Positions 17,418 through 25,271 of a DNA stretch of 46,837 bases are shown here, one piece after another (within the stretch, counting starts at the first letter, position 1; each line of letters begins with the position of its first letter). The translations under genes were made by a program, and so were the position numbers. The notes beneath the pieces were generated by a model. That model saw nothing but the letters and a program-made list of their open reading frames with translations, had not been told where the DNA came from and did not search any database. The stretch spans positions 1 to 46,837 of the IMG/VR virus record IMGVR_UViG_3300037247_000801; one strand, written 5' to 3'. The stretch is from a virus.

Positions 17418-17983
17418 TGCCAAAACTAACAGAGAAAGAAATTGCACGACGGAAAAAACTATCTATTGCAGCTAAGGCGCGTCACGCAAAGAAAAAAGCA
17501 GAGAAGGAAGCTACGAGAGAAGCTGAGGATACTATTGTCAGCGGCAGCATCGACACATTGATGGAAGATGGAGAGAAGCAAGCAACTCAAGACTTGATTC
17601 AACAAGCCATTGCTAACTTTATCTCTGCCCAAACTGATACCGCTAAATCAGCGAAGAGAGTCAGGATAGGCAAGTGCTCACGACATCCCGACATCGATGT
17701 GAAAGCTGGCGAAAACTGCAAAGTCTGTATCAAAAACACTCTTGTATTTAATGCCCGTACTGACGCGGCAAAGTTCGTTCTACCTTGCCCTATATGTGAT
17801 CGAAAGACACGCTCTGAAGACGGCGGCAATATCCAAACATTCTATTCAAAAAGAGGTGCATATGCATGTGCTATGTGTGAGATCGACTATACGACATCGG
17901 GCGAATTAGTTAAGTGGCAATCGGGACAATCTCAGAACGCCGTAAACAAAGAAATTGACCAAAGATTAAGGAGAGCAAAATGA
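17417..17983 (+). CDS. Cys-rich zinc-binding-like protein (188 aa)
   Basis: The start is set at ATG 17417, which has GGAGG about 8 bases upstream and overlaps the terminase stop. The N-terminal 55 residues are Lys/Arg/Ala-rich and helical (KKLSIAAKARHAKKKAEKEA). The C-terminal half has CSRHPDIDVKAGENCKVC and CPICDRKTR...CAMCEIDY, i.e. two Cys-pair sets likely to hold zinc. No family recognised. Between terminase and small virion genes, it could be a packaging accessory or nucleic acid-binding protein (inference). Confidence 0.6.
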   Translation: MPKLTEKEIARRKKLSIAAKARHAKKKAEKEATREAEDTIVSGSIDTLMEDGEKQATQDLIQQAIANFISAQTDTAKSAKRVRIGKCSRHPDIDVKAGENCKVCIKNTLVFNARTDAAKFVLPCPICDRKTRSEDGGNIQTFYSKRGAYACAMCEIDYTTSGELVKWQSGQSQNAVNKEIDQRLRRAK

Positions 17984-18291
17984 GTAATTCCAATTCACTA
18001 GGGCAAAGAGAGTTTACAGGCGAAGGCAATGACGCGCTAGTCGGTTGCGCAACTTCACAAGAGTTATGGGTGCCAGGGGATGGCGATATAACATTGGGCC
18101 GTAGCGCTGCCTTTGATTTCCCAATCCCAAGATTCATGACTTGTAATGTAGCTGGCACTCTCGTCTGCACAGGCTGGTCTGCTGGAGAATCTCCATTAAC
18201 TCGAAATGTTGTTGCTGGTCAAGTCATTCACTTTAGACCTAAGAGCATTACGGCTGCTGGCTCCACCGCTGAAGTAATCTTGGAATACTAA
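17980..18291 (+). CDS. Small beta-type virion candidate (103 aa)
   Basis: The start overlaps the previous stop as ATGA. The protein is beta-rich without charged helices, containing a central GDGDITLGRSAAFDF and a C-terminal segment VVAGQVIHFRPKSITAAGST. The layout is like small spike-base or fibre-base proteins of phages, but I cannot assign the family. Being directly upstream of the BspA-repeat protein gene in the same operon, it may form the base on which that protein sits (inference). Confidence 0.5.
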   Translation: MSNSNSLGQREFTGEGNDALVGCATSQELWVPGDGDITLGRSAAFDFPIPRFMTCNVAGTLVCTGWSAGESPLTRNVVAGQVIHFRPKSITAAGSTAEVILEY

Positions 18292-18292
18292 G

Positions 18293-19501
18293 ATGTTACA
18301 GGTCGGGCCGCACGTTCGGCCTCACACTTCTTTCGGTGCCGTACTTGGTACCCCTTCTTTTGACCATTTCGTAGCAATTTTCGACACAGAAAAACTCGGA
18401 GGCACTGGCTCTGCGACTAAAACCTTATTGCTTCCTTTTACCGCTGGCTATGAGGTGCATTGGGGGGACGGGGTAATTAACAGCCTCAACACCCATACCT
18501 ATTCGACAGGAGGCGAATGGACTGTTGAAATATTTGAACCTGTTACGACATTTGCCTTCCAAGGTGGCGGCGACTGCCTAAAATTGGTCGATATGGTTAG
18601 CCTCGGAATTGGCTTCGAGATCAACACCACAGGCACTTGGCAAGGCTGTAGGAATATGGTCTACTCGACCACTGACACGCCAGACATAATCACAACCGAC
18701 TTGACTAGTACCTTTAATGCCGCCGAGCTAATGAACGGCAATATCGGTAATTGGGATGTAAGTGCAGTCACGAATATGACCAACATGTTCTTTGGGGCTT
18801 TCCTTTACACAGGAGCTGGTATTGCGAGCTGGGACGTATCCTCAGTAGAGAGTTTTAGTCAATTCGCCTTTGCAGCTCATAATTTCTCTGAAGAAATAGA
18901 CGTTTGGAACATGATAAGTTGCACTAATATTGGAGGCATGTTTAGATCAGCTAATAACTTCAATGTAAATGTAAATGGTTGGGGTGCAACGACTGCGAAT
19001 ATACAGCAGATGAACCATGTGTTTAATGGGACTAACTTCACTCACGATTTACCCGACTGGGATGTGGGTTCAGTCAATACCACTCATGCAATGTTTGGCT
19101 CCACGGACTACAACGGAGACATTTCTAGCTGGGAGCTGACTTCAGCAACCGATACGTCATGGATGTTTGCAGGCAATAATACATTCAATAATCAAGTCGG
19201 TGACGGCAATTTCCCTCTAGTTACCAATATGTCCAACATGTTCGGCGGCGCGTCAAGCTACAATCAAAATATGGGTGGCTGGCTTGTGCCTAATGTCACA
19301 AATATGGCGACTATGCTGGATAACTCTGGATTGAGCACAACCAACTATAATGCGTGGTTAGTCGGCTTAGACGGCCAGACACTTCAAACAAATATCCCTA
19401 TGGGTGCGCAAGGGCTCGTCCATAGTGGCGCGGGCAGCACTGCAAGGGCTAGCCTAATAATTGCACCTGCCTTTATGACAATTAGCGGAGACTCCACATG
19501 A
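18293..19501 (+). CDS. BspA/DUF285-repeat surface protein, candidate receptor-binding protein (402 aa)
   Basis: Residues about 26-85 look PKD-like, with HWGDGVINSLNTHTYSTGG. From about 145 to 350 there are eight ~23-28-residue repeats with the DUF285/BspA signature, e.g. IGNWDVSAVTNMTNMF, IASWDVSSVESFSQF, LPDWDVGSVNTTHAMF, ISSWELTSATDTSWMF, MGGWLVPNVTNMATML. DUF285 repeats are best known from surface and adhesin proteins of bacteria and protists. Here the gene lies between virion genes of a phage and ahead of the largest fibre gene, so it most likely binds the host surface (inference). Stop and next start overlap (ATGA). Confidence 0.75.
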   Translation: MLQVGPHVRPHTSFGAVLGTPSFDHFVAIFDTEKLGGTGSATKTLLLPFTAGYEVHWGDGVINSLNTHTYSTGGEWTVEIFEPVTTFAFQGGGDCLKLVDMVSLGIGFEINTTGTWQGCRNMVYSTTDTPDIITTDLTSTFNAAELMNGNIGNWDVSAVTNMTNMFFGAFLYTGAGIASWDVSSVESFSQFAFAAHNFSEEIDVWNMISCTNIGGMFRSANNFNVNVNGWGATTANIQQMNHVFNGTNFTHDLPDWDVGSVNTTHAMFGSTDYNGDISSWELTSATDTSWMFAGNNTFNNQVGDGNFPLVTNMSNMFGGASSYNQNMGGWLVPNVTNMATMLDNSGLSTTNYNAWLVGLDGQTLQTNIPMGAQGLVHSGAGSTARASLIIAPAFMTISGDST

Positions 19502-19824
19502 TATGCACCCACAATACAGTCACCAACGTAACCACCAACGATAAGTACGTTTTGGTTCACTGCGGTGATGATCTAATTATGGCTAAATTCACTGGGGGGG
19601 AAACCTCCAGCTCTCATAATGTAGAGGTTTTTGATACCGCTCAAGAGATTATAGACCGAGGATTAGAATTAGGGCTTACCTGCTCCGTTGACCACATGTT
19701 AACAGCTATGGAGCACGGGGCTATCCTACCTCAAGATAGCCTTGATAAGCTACATCTTGTCGTCTGGGATATGGATATTGACTACATCAACAGAATGAAA
19801 GCCTTAGGCTACACGCAACCATAG
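19498..19824 (+). CDS. Hypothetical protein between adhesin and fibre genes (108 aa)
   Basis: Soluble mixed protein with an N-terminal beta hairpin region (TTNDKYVLVHCGDDLIMAKF) and a C-terminal alpha/beta part (DKLHLVVWDMDIDYINRMKALGY). Overlaps the upstream gene by 4 bp and is followed, after an AGGAG ribosome site, by the 746-aa fibre gene. A fibre assembly chaperone is one option given its place, but nothing in the sequence proves it. Confidence 0.55.
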   Translation: MICTHNTVTNVTTNDKYVLVHCGDDLIMAKFTGGETSSSHNVEVFDTAQEIIDRGLELGLTCSVDHMLTAMEHGAILPQDSLDKLHLVVWDMDIDYINRMKALGYTQP

Positions 19825-19833
19825 GAGATAATT

Positions 19834-22074
19834 ATGAGCAATGAAATTATTCAACAGAAAGAAGGCGCTGCTAGTAATATCTATGAGCGGGTATTAAACG
19901 GTAATGAGAACGATATCTGTATCATCGATGGCGATGGCAAGAAGGTTTGGGTTGATCCTACTGTAACGCCAATTGTTGGAATCGGCGCAGAAGATGAAGT
20001 CTATAGCACGAACGACGTTGGCCTAAATATCTTCCGTGGAATACCAATTAATTACTGGATACCAAATTGGGATAACGACACAGTAAAAGCAGGCACCTTA
20101 GCTTATGACGTTGGCTGGACTATGCTTTCAAATAAAGCTACAGAACAACGACCAGCGCCACAACCAAATGGCAGTCCTGAGACTGGCTTCGATAATACCG
20201 AAACCTACGATGAGCTAAGCAATGTTTCAGTTGTTTTTTCTGGCCAGACCTACACTTTCCTCAAGAACGGGGTGATTGAAACTATATACGCTCGCGTCCC
20301 TGAGTTATCAGCGACTACCAACTATCGCTTTGTTATCATCAACCTTACGACCAATTCCGTACATACCATTGAAGAGCCTTTCCTTACTGCTGGAGATTGG
20401 ACGCCGATTGCTATCGGGACGCAAATTGTACAAGTCGGCGAACAATGGATTGCCTATATTGATGCGATCAATACTGGCGCTGATACCAATATTTCAGGTG
20501 GATGGACTCGCGGGGCAAACGACCAAACAGCAGTACCATCAAGCGGCGGCTGGAATCAGACCAATCAAAGCAACTTGGTAAGAATTCATAAGACTGATGC
20601 CGACACTACAAACAGGAGCGCTGAACTACTTGGTGTCACTGTTGATTCGACTATCACTTTCGTTCAAACTAACGATACCAACAGAAGCCTTACTTATCGC
20701 GTAACTCAAGTGCCCGTGGATCAAGGCACTTATGTTGAGTATCCAGTTAGTCACCTATCTACAGGGCCAGCAGGAGAGCCAAGCGTGGGCGAAGTTTGTA
20801 CGACTGACATCGATGTGCCAATCGCTCAAGCTACAAAATATTATTCAGTGACTGACCATTGGGTAGGAGATCCAGCCTCTTTTGCTTTATCTTCTGGCTT
20901 CTTACATTTCGATGGAGCTGATCAGGGTGGAAATGCGAACAATGGTTTTGGCATAGACCTACGTTTTCAAGAAGCTTTTATCTCTCCAGACTGGGATCTA
21001 GTTAGCCACTCAACATCAGCATCAATAGGCTCACAACCTGTTGATCCTATTGACCCAATTACGACAACTGCGAGCAAGACCCTTGTCTATGGTGTCGATG
21101 ATACCACGTTGGCAGACCCGACAGCGGCTCCAATTATCCTAACTCTCCCTGATGCCGCGAGTAATATAGGTCAGGAGTTTTTCGTCAAAAGGATTACCAA
21201 CGGTGGAAATCTAGTGACTTTACTACCTGTTGGTAGTGACACTATTGACACTGAGGCTAATTACCTTCTCGATAACATCGAGAAGTATGTAAGAGTCATA
21301 TCTGATGGCACCGCCATATGGCGAGTGATAGGCACATCAATTCCTGTGCCTATCGACCCAGTTACAACAACTGCGAGTAAAACCCTTGTTTATGGTGTCG
21401 ATGATGATACGATGGCAGATCCAACGCTTGCGCCAATTGTTTTAACTCTTCCCGATGCTGCAAGTAATATAGGTAATAAGTTCTTTGTTAAGAGAGTCGT
21501 CAACGGAGGGAACGCAGTGACCCTGCTACCTGCTGGCAGTGATACCATTGACACTGGGGCCAGCTATATTCTCGCCAATAATTTTGAGTATATAGGCGTT
21601 GTCTCTGATGGCACAACCGCATGGAAAGCGACTGAACAGAGATCATTTAGCTTTGCGTCAATGCTAATTACTGTCCCAACCAGTATATCGATAGACCCCA
21701 CATTTATAAATCTAAATATTTGGAACACTAACGCATTTATAACACCAGCAAGACTTGAGCCCGATGAAGTTAACGGCCAGCTAAAGATCCTTCACTCCAC
21801 CGCGCCGCAAGAAGGCTATAACGTGAGGGCTACTGTAACTTTTGAGTTCACTAATAATCAGATAGTTACTATGCAAGCGTATGTAAATGGTGCTCTTGCT
21901 GGCGTGCCAGTAGCAGCGAATGGATTAGGCGCAGGAAAGCCAATAACTTTAACGATTGCTCAGCCTATCGCAACTGTTGGAATAACGAATATTGAAATTC
22001 GTGTGAAAGGCGAAAGCTCTGGAGTGTTGACTGTAGACTCAGCGTCCTTTGTTGCTGATAGAATTGGAGGTTAA
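19834..22074 (+). CDS. Large tail fibre / tail spike protein (746 aa)
   Basis: Thr/Asn/Val/Ile-rich beta protein. The N-terminal ~60 residues (ENDICIIDGDGKKVWVDPTVTPIVGIG) probably attach to the virion. Residues about 110-300 look like a carbohydrate-binding jelly-roll region. Residues about 406-505 and 506-605 are a tandem duplication of a ~100-residue fibre domain starting TTTASKTLVYGVDD. The last ~130 residues form another beta domain. An AGGAG ribosome site precedes the start by 7 bp. It likely recognises host surface glycans. No hydrolase motif seen. Confidence 0.7.
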   Translation: MSNEIIQQKEGAASNIYERVLNGNENDICIIDGDGKKVWVDPTVTPIVGIGAEDEVYSTNDVGLNIFRGIPINYWIPNWDNDTVKAGTLAYDVGWTMLSNKATEQRPAPQPNGSPETGFDNTETYDELSNVSVVFSGQTYTFLKNGVIETIYARVPELSATTNYRFVIINLTTNSVHTIEEPFLTAGDWTPIAIGTQIVQVGEQWIAYIDAINTGADTNISGGWTRGANDQTAVPSSGGWNQTNQSNLVRIHKTDADTTNRSAELLGVTVDSTITFVQTNDTNRSLTYRVTQVPVDQGTYVEYPVSHLSTGPAGEPSVGEVCTTDIDVPIAQATKYYSVTDHWVGDPASFALSSGFLHFDGADQGGNANNGFGIDLRFQEAFISPDWDLVSHSTSASIGSQPVDPIDPITTTASKTLVYGVDDTTLADPTAAPIILTLPDAASNIGQEFFVKRITNGGNLVTLLPVGSDTIDTEANYLLDNIEKYVRVISDGTAIWRVIGTSIPVPIDPVTTTASKTLVYGVDDDTMADPTLAPIVLTLPDAASNIGNKFFVKRVVNGGNAVTLLPAGSDTIDTGASYILANNFEYIGVVSDGTTAWKATEQRSFSFASMLITVPTSISIDPTFINLNIWNTNAFITPARLEPDEVNGQLKILHSTAPQEGYNVRATVTFEFTNNQIVTMQAYVNGALAGVPVAANGLGAGKPITLTIAQPIATVGITNIEIRVKGESSGVLTVDSASFVADRIGG
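21050..21645 (+). repeat. Tandem duplication of a ~100-residue domain
   Basis: Two adjacent ~300-bp segments encode nearly the same domain. Shared phrases include TTTASKTLVYGVDD, ILTLPDAASNIG/VLTLPDAASNIG, FFVKR, NGGN, VTLLP and GSDTIDT. The DNA copies differ at many third positions, so the duplication is not very recent. Confidence 0.85.
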
Positions 22075-22075
22075 A

Positions 22076-22447
22076 ATGTTACCTTACGACCCAAGACGAA
22101 ATTATTTCGGTGCTGAAGGCTCTAAGCTAGCTGACGTATTTGCTGAAATTCTAAAGCTCATGCCAGCTCTGCGCGGTGGTTTTAATTATGCAGCCTATCG
22201 GCACGATGTTGCCTATAGTGGAACAAAGAAGAAAGGCTTCTTTGCGCGTATCAAGAATTTCTTCGCTCGCAAAAAGGCTGATAAGAAGTTTCGCGACGAC
22301 TTAGAGGCCGCTATAGCTTTTACTGAAGATGAAGGAAATATCACTACTGAGCAGGCCGATAGAGCAATGGTATTAAAGAAGCTCTCATACAAAGCAGTCA
22401 GATACCTTGGCTGGAAATCTTATCGAACAGGAGATGCAAATGACTAA
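22076..22447 (+). CDS. Phospholipase A2-like protein, parvovirus-type HDxAY motif (123 aa)
   Basis: I place the start at ATG 22076, with GGAGG 6 bases upstream, not at an earlier ATG inside the fibre gene. Residues 9-15 (NYFGAEG) look like a Ca-binding loop, residues 40-49 (AYRHDVAYSG) contain the His43-Asp44 catalytic pair in the HDxAY form of the parvovirus VP1 PLA2 domain, and residues 68-76 (ADKKFRDDL) match the later Asp-containing helix (ADxxFxxDL). A basic Phe-rich insertion (KKKGFFARIKNFFARKKA) lies between them and may bind membranes. It probably hydrolyses or binds phospholipids during entry or lysis (inference). Confidence 0.65.
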   Translation: MLPYDPRRNYFGAEGSKLADVFAEILKLMPALRGGFNYAAYRHDVAYSGTKKKGFFARIKNFFARKKADKKFRDDLEAAIAFTEDEGNITTEQADRAMVLKKLSYKAVRYLGWKSYRTGDAND

Positions 22448-22739
22448 GCAAGAGTTGATCGACGAGCTTATACGACTGGGCTATGATGCCAGCGAAGCAA
22501 AGATTAAGAGGAAAGCTGAACTGGAGGATATCTACAACAACATCGACACAGTTATCACCAAAGACTTGGTTATCACCTCAAAGCGTAGTGATCGGTACTG
22601 GCTGGAAGATGGCAGTGAAATACTGTTCAAGGATATTCCAGAGTACATCATGGATGGCCAGATAACGCCATACCCAAAAGCCAAGGATTTTGCTATAGTA
22701 GTCAACGGAAGATTAACTTCGTTTATTCTACAGCCGTGA
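22440..22739 (+). CDS. SAP/HeH-like small protein (99 aa)
   Basis: ATG 22440 is favoured because AGGAG ends 7 bases upstream. It overlaps the PLA2-like gene by 8 bp. The first 35 residues (TKQELIDELIRLGYDASE...KAELEDIYN) have the spacing of HeH/SAP helix-extension-helix motifs, which bind nucleic acid or act as short anchoring domains in phage proteins. The rest is a small beta-type region with no recognised family. Its operon with a lipase-like protein and a lipoprotein suggests a late function. Confidence 0.5.
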   Translation: MTKQELIDELIRLGYDASEAKIKRKAELEDIYNNIDTVITKDLVITSKRSDRYWLEDGSEILFKDIPEYIMDGQITPYPKAKDFAIVVNGRLTSFILQP

Positions 22740-22939
22740 AGAGGCCAGCATGTTTGTTGCTCGCACTTGTCTTAAATGGCTGCATAATCAGTGGCCCATA
22801 TACAGGCACCAAATACGAAATCGGCGTAAGCGAAGAAAATGGAGTATTTGCGTCTGCAAAGCCAATAGGCTGGAACGCCGTTTCTAACACCTATAAGCTG
22901 TTGACTGAAGACGATAGCGAAAGTATTGTGAAGGACTGA
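22736..22939 (+). CDS. Small lipoprotein (67 aa)
   Basis: GTG start overlapping the upstream TGA (GTGA). A signal sequence of about 15 residues (KRPACLLLALVLNG) ends at Cys16 in LVLNGC, an acceptable lipobox. The mature part (IISGPYTGTKYEIGVS...) is short and not proline-rich, so it is not a classical Rz1. It slightly resembles YceK-type small lipoproteins. Outer-membrane spanin-like or host-surface modifying roles are both possible. It is the last gene before the terminator at 22973-23004. Confidence 0.55.
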   Translation: MKRPACLLLALVLNGCIISGPYTGTKYEIGVSEENGVFASAKPIGWNAVSNTYKLLTEDDSESIVKD

Positions 22940-22972
22940 CTAGGAACTCGCCCTTTTAGTCATTCTCGCGGG

Positions 22973-23004
22973 GAGCCGTCAATTCATTTTGGCGGCTCTT
23001 TTTT
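22973..23004 (+). terminator. Rho-independent terminator of the terminase/fibre operon
   Basis: GAGCCG pairs with CGGCTC around a 14-nt loop and is followed by six T. The stop codon of the convergent regulator gene lies inside the loop. Confidence 0.75.
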
Positions 23005-23395
23005 CGTGTATTCTCTGCCTTAAGGCGATACTAGCTTGCCGCTGCTCTTCGGCTTTATCGACCAGTGGCCCTAACTCCCGGAAAATTCTAACCCTCTTTC
23101 TTTTATTGACCTCACTCATGCGTTCACAAAATGCACGAACATCATGTCGCAAAGCTCTAAAATTCCTCGCAGTCTTAACAGATTGGAGCTCATCGAGAGG
23201 CAAAGTAAAATCATCAGGATCGACATCGGGAAATTGCTCTCTCATAAGAGTCTGTCTATATTTGTTCGGCCTTCTCGCTCCTGTCTTCCAGTTGCTGATT
23301 GCTTGCTGAGTCAATCCCAACGACCTTCCAAAGTTTACTTGGCCCAGTACATAAGTTTCCATTACCTCTTCGATATATGCTGCCCAATTAATCAT
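22979..23395 (-). CDS. Cro/C1-like HTH transcriptional regulator (138 aa)
   Basis: Residues about 18-45 form a helix-turn-helix (QVNFGRSLGLTQQAISNWK, with GARRPNKY following), typical of Cro/CI-type DNA-binding proteins. The C-terminal half is a charged helical region (RMSEVNKRKRVRIFREL...) that may dimerise. No protease or cleavage site (Ala-Gly plus Ser/Lys dyad) is present, so it is not a LexA-type repressor. It is transcribed divergently from the GNAT-led accessory operon, and the gap between them contains GGACATT and a CCTATAGG palindrome. It is a candidate for the factor reading the ATGTCC sites listed elsewhere (inference). Confidence 0.7.
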   Translation of the reverse strand: MINWAAYIEEVMETYVLGQVNFGRSLGLTQQAISNWKTGARRPNKYRQTLMREQFPDVDPDDFTLPLDELQSVKTARNFRALRHDVRAFCERMSEVNKRKRVRIFRELGPLVDKAEEQRQASIALRQRIHEKRAAKMN

Positions 23396-23430
23396 TCGTC
23401 ACTCCTTGTTTAATGAAGTGCCAACATAAC

Positions 23431-23458
23431 TTGTTTTTGGACATTTACACCCTATAGG
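23431..23458 (+). promoter_or_regulatory. Candidate promoter/operator of the GNAT-led operon
   Basis: TTGTTT (23431-23436), 16-bp spacer, TATAGG (23453-23458). The spacer contains GGACATT (23439-23445), the same word found at other promoter gaps of this genome. Start codon 28 bp downstream. Confidence 0.45.
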
Positions 23459-23485
23459 TAAATAAACTAAATAAAGGGAATAACA

Positions 23486-23989
23486 ATGCCACTTGATGAC
23501 GATGTATCGACAATTGAAATGTTTCTGAAGGATGGAGCGAGTTTCGTAAAAATGCTGGATGACTCCAACAAATTTGTAAAGACTAGCTTTGGCGAGATAA
23601 AAATTTACGCCGCAGATATTGGGATGCATATTGTTGGCTATAAAAACAAAGAGCTTGCTGGCATGGCAATAGCTACCGCCGTTACTGACGTTATTAATGA
23701 GCACATCAAGGTCATCAAAGTAGAGTACGTCACGCTCCCCAAGTTTCGCCGACAAGGACTCGCCAAGAAATTAGCTAAAGTAGGTGCGCAGTGTATGACA
23801 CAATGGGGCATAAGGATGGCAAAGCCATTCAACCTAATTGAGGCCGATGTTGCGCCAGATAACGAGTCCAGCGCTAGAGTAGCTAAAAGTCTCGGTCTAC
23901 AGCTAAGCCGCAGCTATGAGCACAAAGGTAAAAAATACCTTGTCTACGCTGATATGATCGAGTACAAAGGTGATAAACTTGACTCCTAA
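23486..23989 (+). CDS. GNAT family N-acetyltransferase (167 aa)
   Basis: Shows the GNAT core: motif A at about 73-96 (VEYVTLPKFRRQGLAKKLAK, with the acetyl-CoA pyrophosphate loop RRQGLA) and motif B at about 115-135 (EADVAPDNESSARVAKSLGL), ending with the usual beta strand (KKYLVYADM). Length is typical. Substrate unknown. AAAGGG precedes the start. It heads a plus-strand operon of seven small genes, most of them unknown, and is better conserved in its CoA loop than the GNAT-like gene of the virion operon. Confidence 0.75.
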   Translation: MPLDDDVSTIEMFLKDGASFVKMLDDSNKFVKTSFGEIKIYAADIGMHIVGYKNKELAGMAIATAVTDVINEHIKVIKVEYVTLPKFRRQGLAKKLAKVGAQCMTQWGIRMAKPFNLIEADVAPDNESSARVAKSLGLQLSRSYEHKGKKYLVYADMIEYKGDKLDS

Positions 23990-24263
23990 TTTTGACTCAA
24001 GGATGAAGAGCGCGGATAAATTAGTAGATAAAGCCTCAAGGCTAAACCGCTGCATTCTTGTAATACTTTTCGTACTTATACCCACTCAAGTATATACTTC
24101 ATTATGGATCAAGGTTGACATAACCTATACCGCAGGGACAACTATGGCGATGATCTTACTATCCAAGTTTATCAGTAGAACCTGCATGGATTATATGGGA
24201 GAAGCTACAGCGCTCTTGCACAGCGCAATTAACATACAACTCAAGGAAGCTAATGAGGCATAA
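23970..24263 (+). CDS. Small membrane protein (97 aa or shorter)
   Basis: Two hydrophobic stretches are visible: RCILVILFVLIPTQVYTSLW (about 28-47) and the weaker TAGTTMAMILLSKF (54-67). The GTG at 23970 gives 97 aa. TTG at 23979, 5 bases after AAAGGTGA, may be the true start and would give 94 aa. The gene overlaps the GNAT gene and the next gene, so translation is probably coupled. Possibly forms a two-component membrane unit with the following membrane protein. Confidence 0.5.
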   Translation: MINLTPNFDSRMKSADKLVDKASRLNRCILVILFVLIPTQVYTSLWIKVDITYTAGTTMAMILLSKFISRTCMDYMGEATALLHSAINIQLKEANEA

Positions 24264-24540
24264 TCTAGCAATGTTATTCTTCGGCTTCTTCGTCGGAGCA
24301 AATTTAATATACACCGCATGGATGGCAGGTACTGGGGAGCCTATCTTTGGTACTATTTTATTTATGGTCAATTTATTTACGTTGATAGTGATGATTAAAA
24401 ATATCCTCATGCATGAAAGATTAGATCGAATAATGGAAGCACGGTATCGCGCACTAGAAGCCCTTATGGAGATCAGAGAGACACTTGAACGATGGAAAGA
24501 AATAGCAAGAGTAGAAGATGAGTCAGCCAGAATTGAGTAA
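24253..24540 (+). CDS. Two-helix membrane protein, holin-like shape (95 aa)
   Basis: Two transmembrane helices at about 5-24 (LAMLFFGFFVGANLIYTAWM) and 30-50 (IFGTILFMVNLFTLIVMIKN), then a charged coiled coil (residues 55-95). Size and topology would suit a class II holin or a membrane anchor, but it is not near a lysis enzyme. Overlaps both neighbours in a compact operon. Confidence 0.5.
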   Translation: MRHNLAMLFFGFFVGANLIYTAWMAGTGEPIFGTILFMVNLFTLIVMIKNILMHERLDRIMEARYRALEALMEIRETLERWKEIARVEDESARIE

Positions 24541-24718
24541 AGCACAGCACAAATACTACCAAGACAAGTTAGCCAGACTAGGCGAGATGTACGACAAGCT
24601 GGTTGTTATCCATAATAAGCTGAAAGGTGAACTTGATATAGCCAACGAAGGCTTACTTGCCGCTCACATGATTGGATTTCAAAAAGGAAAAGAAGCAAAG
24701 AAAAATGAAAAAGGATAA
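24518..24718 (+). CDS. Small helical protein (66 aa)
   Basis: Charged, all-helical with heptad spacing (LARLGEMYDKLVVIHNKLKGELDIA), ending in a Lys/Glu-rich tail. No family recognised. Overlaps its neighbours, supporting a real coupled gene. The coiled coil suggests an oligomer or a partner of the upstream membrane protein, whose C-terminus is also helical. Confidence 0.5.
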   Translation: MSQPELSKAQHKYYQDKLARLGEMYDKLVVIHNKLKGELDIANEGLLAAHMIGFQKGKEAKKNEKG

Positions 24719-25085
24719 TAAGCACTTAAACAAACACAGAATCACAACTGGCAAACTGGCCAGCGATAGTAGCTACGGAATGGTAGGGGCATTCACTATC
24801 CCATTTACCACAACTCGCAGGTTTATTGTTATCTCAAGTGGCTCAGGAGCCACAGACTGGGAGCACGTTAGCGTAAGGGCTCAGGAGAAGAGCGGTAAGA
24901 AGTTTAAAGATAAAGTGCCTACATGGACTGAGATGTGCTACATAAAAGGTCTTTTCTGGGATGATGAGTGTGTCATTCAGTATCATCCAGCAAAAGAGGA
25001 CTATGTAAATATTCACGATCATGTGCTTCATCTCTGGAGGCCACTAAAAGAGAAAATTCCAACACCACCAAGGATAATGGTATGA
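24705..25085 (+). CDS. DUF7694-like phage protein (126 aa)
   Basis: ATG 24705 is taken as start because upstream residues are only the overlap with the previous gene. The core is W-E-H-V-S-V-R followed by PTWTEMCYIKGLFWDDECVI and QYHPAKEDYVN-x-H-x-x-x-LHLW-R-P, a pattern I recall from a widespread uncharacterised phage family (DUF7694). Its function is not known. It overlaps the next gene as ATGA. Ribosome site weak. Confidence 0.6.
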   Translation: MKKDNKHLNKHRITTGKLASDSSYGMVGAFTIPFTTTRRFIVISSGSGATDWEHVSVRAQEKSGKKFKDKVPTWTEMCYIKGLFWDDECVIQYHPAKEDYVNIHDHVLHLWRPLKEKIPTPPRIMV

Positions 25086-25267
25086 CAGAATATAGTGCCG
25101 TCACCGAACTTATTCGACAATCGCTTAAAGTATCATACACAGATGCCCTGAAGATAGTCGACGCATACGCCTTAGCGGCTCTCGCTAGAGATTTAGATAT
25201 GTTCGGCGTAGATGATCTCAAAGAGACGCTTCTCAAGGCTCTCGATAAAGGAAATGAAAAAGGATAA
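25082..25267 (+). CDS. Small helical protein (61 aa)
   Basis: ATG 25082 overlaps the previous stop and is preceded by AAGGATAATGGT. Fully helical (TELIRQSLKVSYTDALKIVDAYALAAL, described in part), with a UBA- or CUE-like length but no firm match. The next gene uses the same 16-base leader AAGGATAATGGTATGA, which supports both starts. Confidence 0.55.
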   Translation: MTEYSAVTELIRQSLKVSYTDALKIVDAYALAALARDLDMFGVDDLKETLLKALDKGNEKG

Positions 25268-25271
25268 TGGT

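Noticed and set aside
23399-23755. Minus-strand frame of 118 aa opposite the GNAT gene
   Set aside because: The GNAT frame has clear family motifs on the plus strand. The opposing frame also covers the promoter gap.
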